Positions 59,682 to 64,000 of a stretch of 64,000 nucleotides of DNA are shown piece after piece. A model generated the notes under the pieces. It was not told the DNA's origin. It saw only the letters and a program-made list of their open reading frames with translations, and made no database searches. Numbering within the stretch: position 1 is the stretch's first letter; each line of letters opens with the position of its first letter. The stretch covers positions 124,001 to 188,000 of the forward strand of contig DLGJ01000008.1 of assembly GCA_002482645.1 (NCBI GenBank). The letters are read 5' to 3'. The translations under genes and the position numbers were made by a program. The stretch comes from Hyphomicrobiaceae bacterium UBA7697 (GTDB lineage: Bacteria > Pseudomonadota > Alphaproteobacteria > Rhizobiales > Methyloligellaceae).

Positions 59682-60656
59682 ATGCCGTCATCAACGACTC
59701 CGACACGGCGCAAGAAAGCGGCCGTCGCCACGTCGATGCTCTCGATACTGACATTGCTCGCGGGTCCCGGAATCGCCGAGGCCGGGGAGCGCGTCGGCGT
59801 CGCTTCCGCCGTCACCCCGATGGCCACGAGCAAACCGCCGGGCGCGGCCACGCAAACGCTGAAGATCGGGAAGTCCGTCTTCTACAACGAACGCATCACC
59901 ACATCCGGCACGGGCGTCGTCCAAGTTCTCCTCGTCGACGGTTCGACATTCACGGTCGGCCCCCGTTCGAACCTCCTCATCGACAAGTTCGTTTACGACC
60001 CGCATAGAGGCGCGGGCGAAATGACGGCGACGCTCTCCAAAGGCGCTCTGCGCTTCGTCGGGGGCAAGCTCTCCAAGCAAGAGCCCGCCGTGAAGGTCAA
60101 AACGCCCGCCGGCGAGCTGACGATCCGCGGCGGCATCTTCCAAGGCATCGTGAAGAGCTCGAACCAGGCGGTGTTCGCGTTCGTCTTCGGCGATTATCTG
60201 GCGCTGAACCGCAATGGGCGCCGCTACAAGCTCCGCCAGAGCGGCAATCTCTTCGCCATCGGCAATGCGGGCCCGCCGGTCATCCGGCCCACCACCGCCG
60301 CCGACGCGAACCTCATCCTCGCCGCGATTTCGGGGCGCGACGGCGGCCGCGTCTACAAGGTCAAGGGCGATCCCTGGCCGTTCTATTACGGCATTCAGCC
60401 GACGGGCCGCTATCCCGATCAGCCTTTCATTCGCCAGCGCTACTACGACAACCCTCCGATCAAGCTGCGTCGCGTGCCGGAACCCAAGGTTCGGGTGCCG
60501 CATGTCGTCCGGACGCCGGCCCCGGTTGCGCCCCAGCCGGTGAGGCCCCCGGCGGTCACCGCGCCGGCGCCGCGACCCACGCCAACGTCGAATCCGCAGC
60601 CGCAAATCCTGTACGACACGATCGCGCCGCCGAGCCTCCATTGCGCGAATTGCTAG
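59682..60656 (+). CDS. secreted FecR-domain protein without barrel (paralogue 3)
   Basis: 324 residues. Signal peptide (about 12-34, IAEA). FecR domain (about 60-155) with the same hallmark segments as paralogues 1 and 2 (KIGKSVFYNERI, VQVLLVDGSTFTVG, KFVYDP). Instead of a TbpB-like barrel it has a Pro/Arg-rich tail (about 245-310) ending HCANC, so a terminal C-x2-C pair. It may have lost the barrel, or be an accessory periplasmic FecR protein. A terminator-like hairpin follows at 60727. Confidence 0.75.
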   Translation: MPSSTTPTRRKKAAVATSMLSILTLLAGPGIAEAGERVGVASAVTPMATSKPPGAATQTLKIGKSVFYNERITTSGTGVVQVLLVDGSTFTVGPRSNLLIDKFVYDPHRGAGEMTATLSKGALRFVGGKLSKQEPAVKVKTPAGELTIRGGIFQGIVKSSNQAVFAFVFGDYLALNRNGRRYKLRQSGNLFAIGNAGPPVIRPTTAADANLILAAISGRDGGRVYKVKGDPWPFYYGIQPTGRYPDQPFIRQRYYDNPPIKLRRVPEPKVRVPHVVRTPAPVAPQPVRPPAVTAPAPRPTPTSNPQPQILYDTIAPPSLHCANC

Positions 60657-60726
60657 GGGCCCCGGAGGCCTCCGCGAAGTCCGGCTCCCCTTGCATCGGG
60701 AACCGGTAAGTCCCAAATGAAAAAAG

Positions 60727-60751
60727 CCGCGCCCGCTTGGACGCGGTCTTT
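60727..60751. terminator. bidirectional intrinsic terminator
   Basis: CCGCG (60727-60731) and CGCGG (60742-60746) form a GC-rich stem flanked by an A run on the left and TCTTT on the right. It would terminate plus-strand transcription after FecR paralogue 3; on the minus strand the following U run is even better. It separates the secretion locus from the Hsp20-lon pair. Confidence 0.6.
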
Positions 60752-60832
60752 CCGCATGACCCCTAAGCAACCGCACCCATTCGATATTCATGAAAACCAG
60801 CCGGCAGAATCTCCGACTTAGACCGAGACGCG

Positions 60833-61228
60833 ATGCGTAATCCCAAATCCCAGATGTTCGCCGAAGCCTGCGCGATGCTTAAGCAGGCCGAGCAGCTTCA
60901 CCGCCAATTCTTCGGTCCTGCCGGCGGAACCGGCGCCGCGACCTGGGAACCGCCGGTCGACATTTTCGAAACCGAGCACGAAGTGACGATCATTACCGCG
61001 TTGCCGGGCGTACATCCCGAAGCGGTGCGGGCCGAAATCGAAGGCACGACGCTGATCGTAACAGGCATTCGTCCGATGCCGGCCGCCGGCCGCCGGGCGC
61101 GCATCGTCCGCCTCGAAATTCCTTACGGCCGCTTCGAGCGGCGCATCGCCATTTCCAATCGCTTGAGGCTGACCGCCAAGGAATTGGAGCATGGCTGCCT
61201 GAGACTGACCTTCACCAAGGCCAGCTAA
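60833..61228 (+). CDS. small heat-shock protein (Hsp20 family)
   Basis: 131-residue alpha-crystallin-domain protein, shorter than usual IbpA-type proteins. ACD pattern EPPVDIFETEHEVTIITALP, EIEGTTLIVTGIRP and RRIAISNRLRLTAKELEHGC (strand 8 and 9 regions), but no clear C-terminal I-x-I motif. It holds unfolded proteins for refolding or degradation. lon starts 4 bp downstream, so the two form a protein-quality unit. Confidence 0.88.
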   Translation: MRNPKSQMFAEACAMLKQAEQLHRQFFGPAGGTGAATWEPPVDIFETEHEVTIITALPGVHPEAVRAEIEGTTLIVTGIRPMPAAGRRARIVRLEIPYGRFERRIAISNRLRLTAKELEHGCLRLTFTKAS

Positions 61229-61232
61229 CACA

Positions 61233-63731
61233 ATGACCGAAACGCACAAAATGACCGATCAAGAGCACAGCGTGAACACTGAGAGCGTGAAGACCGGCGA
61301 AGACGCAACGATCGCGGAGGCGTCCGCGGGGTCCACATCGGCGCCCTCGCCGTACCCCGAACTGCCGGACGACACGATCGTCCTGTTGCCCACCCGCAAT
61401 GCGGTCTTGTTCCCCGGCATCGTCGCCCCGCTGATGGTGGGGCGCCCCCAGACCATTGCCGGGGCCCAGGCGGCGGCCCAGCTCGGAAAGCCGATCGGCG
61501 TCCTCCTTCAGAGCGATCCGTCCGCGGATGCGCCGAAGCCCGACCAGCTCAATCGCGTCGGCACCGTCGCGGAGATCATGCGCTATGTGACCGCGCCCGA
61601 CGGCGCGCACCATCTCGTCGTGCGCGGCTTGCGCCGATTCAAAGTGCTCGAGTTCCTCGACGGCTATCCATTCCTCGCCGCGCGCATCGAAGAAATTGGC
61701 GAAACCGAGGTTTACACGACCGAACTCGCGGCCCGGGTCCACCAACTGCGCGAACGGGCGCGCGAGGCGCTTTCACTCCTCCCCAACGCCCCGCAAGAGC
61801 TTGCCGGCGCGATGGAGCAGGTGGAGTCTCCCTCGATGCTGGCGGACTTCATCGCCAACGTCATGGACACCAGTCCCGCCAACAAGCAGGACCTTTTGGA
61901 GACGTTCGACGTGTCCGCGCGCATCGACAAGGTCTTGCGCGAACTCGCCGAGCAGATCGAGGTTCTGCGTCTTTCCAAACAGATCGGCGAGCAGACCCAA
62001 GAGTCTCTCTCTGGCCGCCAGCGCGAGCACATCCTGCGCGAGCAGCTCCGGCAAATTCAGAAAGAGCTCGGCGAAGGCGAGGACGGCGAAACGGAAATCG
62101 CCGAGCTCGGCGAAGCTATCGACAAGGCCGGGATGTCCAAGGAAGCCGAGACACAAGCCAAGAAAGAGCTGCGCCGCCTGGAGCGCATGCCGGAGGCCTC
62201 GGCCGAACACGGCATGATCCGGACTTATCTCGATTGGTTGATCGAGTTGCCCTGGTCGAAACTTTCGGAGGAGACGATCGACATCGCCGAAGCGCGCCGG
62301 ATTCTCGATGAGGATCACTACGGCCTGTCGAAGGTGAAACAGCGGATTTTGGAGTATCTTGCGGTCCGGAAGCTCAACCCGGATGGTAAGAGCCCGATCC
62401 TGTGCTTCGTCGGACCGCCCGGCGTGGGCAAGACCTCGCTCGGCCAGTCCATCGCCCGCGCCATGGGCCGCAAGTTCGGCCGCATCAGCCTCGGCGGCGT
62501 TCACGACGAAGCGGAGATTCGCGGCCATCGGCGGACCTATGTCGGCGCCCTGCCCGGCAACATCGTCCAGGCCCTGCGCAAGGCGGAGACTCGCAATCCC
62601 GTCCTCATGCTCGACGAGATGGACAAGCTGAGCGCCAGCTTCCACGGCGATCCGTCCGCGGCGCTTCTGGAGGTGCTGGACCCGGCGCAGAACGGTACGT
62701 TCCGCGACAATTATCTCGGCGTGCCCTTCGACCTATCGAAGGTGATGTTCATCGGCACCGCCAACGTGCTCGACCAGATCCCGGCGCCCTTGCGCGACCG
62801 CATGGAGGTGATCGAGATCCCCGGCTACACCGAGGAGGAGAAGGTCGAGATCGCCAAGCGCTATCTGGTCCAGCGCCAGTTGGAGGCGACGGGCCTCACG
62901 CCGGAGCAGTGCGACATCACCGAAGACGCGCTCCGCACGATCATCGACGGCTATACGCGCGAAGCGGGCGTCCGCAATCTCGAACGCGAGATCGGAGCCG
63001 TGTGCCATCGCGTGGCCATGCGGATCGCCGAGGGCGAGGCCGAACGCATGCGCGTGGACACGGACGATCTGCACGGTATCCTCGGCGCCCGGAAGTTCGA
63101 CAATGAAGTCGCCATGCGGACGGCCGTGCCCGGCGTCGCGACCGGCCTCGCCTGGACCCCGACCGGCGGAGACATTCTGTTCATCGAATGCGCCAAGGTC
63201 CCCGGACACGGCAAGCTCATCTTGACCGGTCAGCTCGGAGACGTGATGAAGGAAAGCGCGCAAGCGGCTCTGTCGCTTGTGAAAGCGCGCGCGGACCTTC
63301 TCGGCATCGAGCAGAGCGTCTTCGAAAAGTCGGACATTCATCTGCATGTCCCGGCCGGGGCGATCCCCAAGGACGGACCCAGCGCCGGCGTGGCCATGTT
63401 CATTGCCCTCACCTCGCTGCTCACCGGCCGCACGGTCCGCAGCGACCTCGCCATGACCGGCGAAATCTCGCTGCGCGGCTTGGTGCTGCCGATCGGCGGC
63501 GTGAAGAACAAGGTCCTGGCGGCGGTCCGGGCCGGAATCACGACCGTGATGCTGCCCGAGCGCAACCGGAAGGACTATGAGGAAATCCCGGAATCCGCCC
63601 GCGACGCGGTCCACTTCGTCTGGATGTCGACGGTTGACGAGGCCTTGGCCGCAGCCCTCGAGCCGGCCGACGAGCACGCGCATGCACCCAACGACCTGTC
63701 GGACGACCAACGCCGGCTCGCAAGCGGCTAG
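61233..63731 (+). CDS. lon: ATP-dependent protease Lon
   Basis: 832 residues. Substrate-binding N-domain (about 45-240), AAA+ module with Walker A FVGPPGVGKTSLGQS (about 390-404) and Walker B, and C-terminal Ser-Lys peptidase: PKDGPSAGVAMF with catalytic Ser, and GGVKNKVLAAVRAG with Lys. N- and C-termini carry acidic extensions. Lon degrades misfolded and regulatory proteins. The start could also be ATG 61251. No hupB or clpX genes are nearby, unlike the common clpX-lon-hupB order; here the neighbour is Hsp20. Confidence 0.96.
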   Translation: MTETHKMTDQEHSVNTESVKTGEDATIAEASAGSTSAPSPYPELPDDTIVLLPTRNAVLFPGIVAPLMVGRPQTIAGAQAAAQLGKPIGVLLQSDPSADAPKPDQLNRVGTVAEIMRYVTAPDGAHHLVVRGLRRFKVLEFLDGYPFLAARIEEIGETEVYTTELAARVHQLRERAREALSLLPNAPQELAGAMEQVESPSMLADFIANVMDTSPANKQDLLETFDVSARIDKVLRELAEQIEVLRLSKQIGEQTQESLSGRQREHILREQLRQIQKELGEGEDGETEIAELGEAIDKAGMSKEAETQAKKELRRLERMPEASAEHGMIRTYLDWLIELPWSKLSEETIDIAEARRILDEDHYGLSKVKQRILEYLAVRKLNPDGKSPILCFVGPPGVGKTSLGQSIARAMGRKFGRISLGGVHDEAEIRGHRRTYVGALPGNIVQALRKAETRNPVLMLDEMDKLSASFHGDPSAALLEVLDPAQNGTFRDNYLGVPFDLSKVMFIGTANVLDQIPAPLRDRMEVIEIPGYTEEEKVEIAKRYLVQRQLEATGLTPEQCDITEDALRTIIDGYTREAGVRNLEREIGAVCHRVAMRIAEGEAERMRVDTDDLHGILGARKFDNEVAMRTAVPGVATGLAWTPTGGDILFIECAKVPGHGKLILTGQLGDVMKESAQAALSLVKARADLLGIEQSVFEKSDIHLHVPAGAIPKDGPSAGVAMFIALTSLLTGRTVRSDLAMTGEISLRGLVLPIGGVKNKVLAAVRAGITTVMLPERNRKDYEEIPESARDAVHFVWMSTVDEALAAALEPADEHAHAPNDLSDDQRRLASG

Positions 63732-63815
63732 GCCGCCGGCGTCCTCCTCGCGGCGGACGCTTCCGCTGACGTCCGCTTGGGCCTATGATCCTTCCGGCTC
63801 TTGAGAGGCACACAC

Positions 63816-64000
63816 ATGCGCTTCCTACTCGGTCTTGTCGCCGGCATCGTCCTCACACTCGTCGCGGTCTATTTTCTGGACCGGAACGCGCAGGACACGC
63901 AGAAACACGTCATCAATTGGGACGTGCTCGGAGAGCAAGCCGGCACTTTGACGAAGGACGCTCAAAAGGCCTGGGCAGACTTCACCCGCGAAATCACCGG
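63816..64000 (+). CDS. membrane-anchored protein, N-terminal part (partial)
   Basis: A frame starting at ATG 63816 runs off the window: MRFLLGLVAGIVLTLVAVYF forms one N-terminal membrane helix or signal anchor, followed by a polar helical stretch (about 42 residues). A TTGAGAGG ribosome region precedes the start. It is not recognised; the full length is unknown. Confidence 0.6.
   Translation, partial: MRFLLGLVAGIVLTLVAVYFLDRNAQDTQKHVINWDVLGEQAGTLTKDAQKAWADFTREIT

Noticed and set aside
60660..60832. A sigma-32 promoter before the Hsp20 gene
   Set aside because: A CTTG with a possible -10 occurs near 60690 but lies before the intrinsic terminator at 60727; no convincing site was found after it.
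1..64000. CRISPR arrays, insertion sequences, phage genes
   Set aside because: No regularly spaced repeats, no transposase or integrase motifs and no phage structural genes were seen.

Overview
The window is GC-rich chromosomal DNA of an alphaproteobacterium. Gene content and order point to the Hyphomicrobiales (lpdA-lipA-RatA, cinA/ispDF, ntrBC-ntrYX-hfq-hflX, tmk-holB-metG-tatD, rpsF-rpsR-rplI-dnaB-alr-radA-cvpA-purF). A Hyphomicrobium/Methyloceanibacter-like genus is possible, but that is inference. GTG and TTG starts are frequent, and genes are packed into operons with ATGA-type overlaps. I saw no rRNA, intact tRNA, CRISPR array or insertion sequence.

Layout, housekeeping part: 0-3.3 kb lipoate/2-oxoacid dehydrogenase genes (tail of an upstream gene, lpdA, a GlsB-like membrane protein, lipA, a COQ10/RatA-type protein). 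3.3-5.0 kb cinA-ispDF on the minus strand. 5.2-11.8 kb two nitrogen-type two-component systems (ntrBC, ntrYX), followed by hfq-hflX. 13.6-16.5 kb mazG with a small coupled membrane-protein gene, and pepA. 16.8-24.4 kb the envelope operon lptF-lptG-lptD-surA-like-pdxA-rsmA. 24.4-31.1 kb, minus strand, the fatty-acid and wall cluster fabD-fabG-acpP-fabF-mltG-yicC-gmk. 31.4-33.9 kb the S6-S18-membrane protein-L9 operon. 34-42.4 kb cfa, dnaB, alr, radA, cvpA, purF and an SDR gene. 42.4-52 kb, minus strand, rlpA-dacA-tmk-holB-metG-(insert)-tatD-MBL hydrolase.

Two accessory regions stand out. (1) Between metG and tatD lies an AT-rich FkbM-type methyltransferase gene. It is bracketed by a perfect 34-bp direct repeat. 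One copy is the 3' end of metG; the other is an orphan metG tail in the same reading frame with its own stop. Next to it are a tRNA-Thr(UGU)-like remnant and a perfect hairpin. This looks like a small integrated element that replaced the end of metG. (2) At 52.3-60.7 kb is a surface/secretion locus. A TPR plus outer-membrane beta-barrel protein resembling the Slam translocon (type XI secretion) lies one base upstream of a secreted FecR-domain protein. A second, 984-residue paralogue follows. Both paralogues end in what looks like a TbpB-type beta-barrel domain preceded by a conserved C-x2-C-D-[FY]-I-K-W-G signature. A third FecR protein without the barrel and an unrecognised exported protein complete the locus. 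I consider this the most likely undescribed system in the window: a Slam-like exporter with non-lipidated FecR-barrel cargo.

The right end holds an Hsp20-lon stress pair and the start of a small membrane-anchored protein cut by the window edge.
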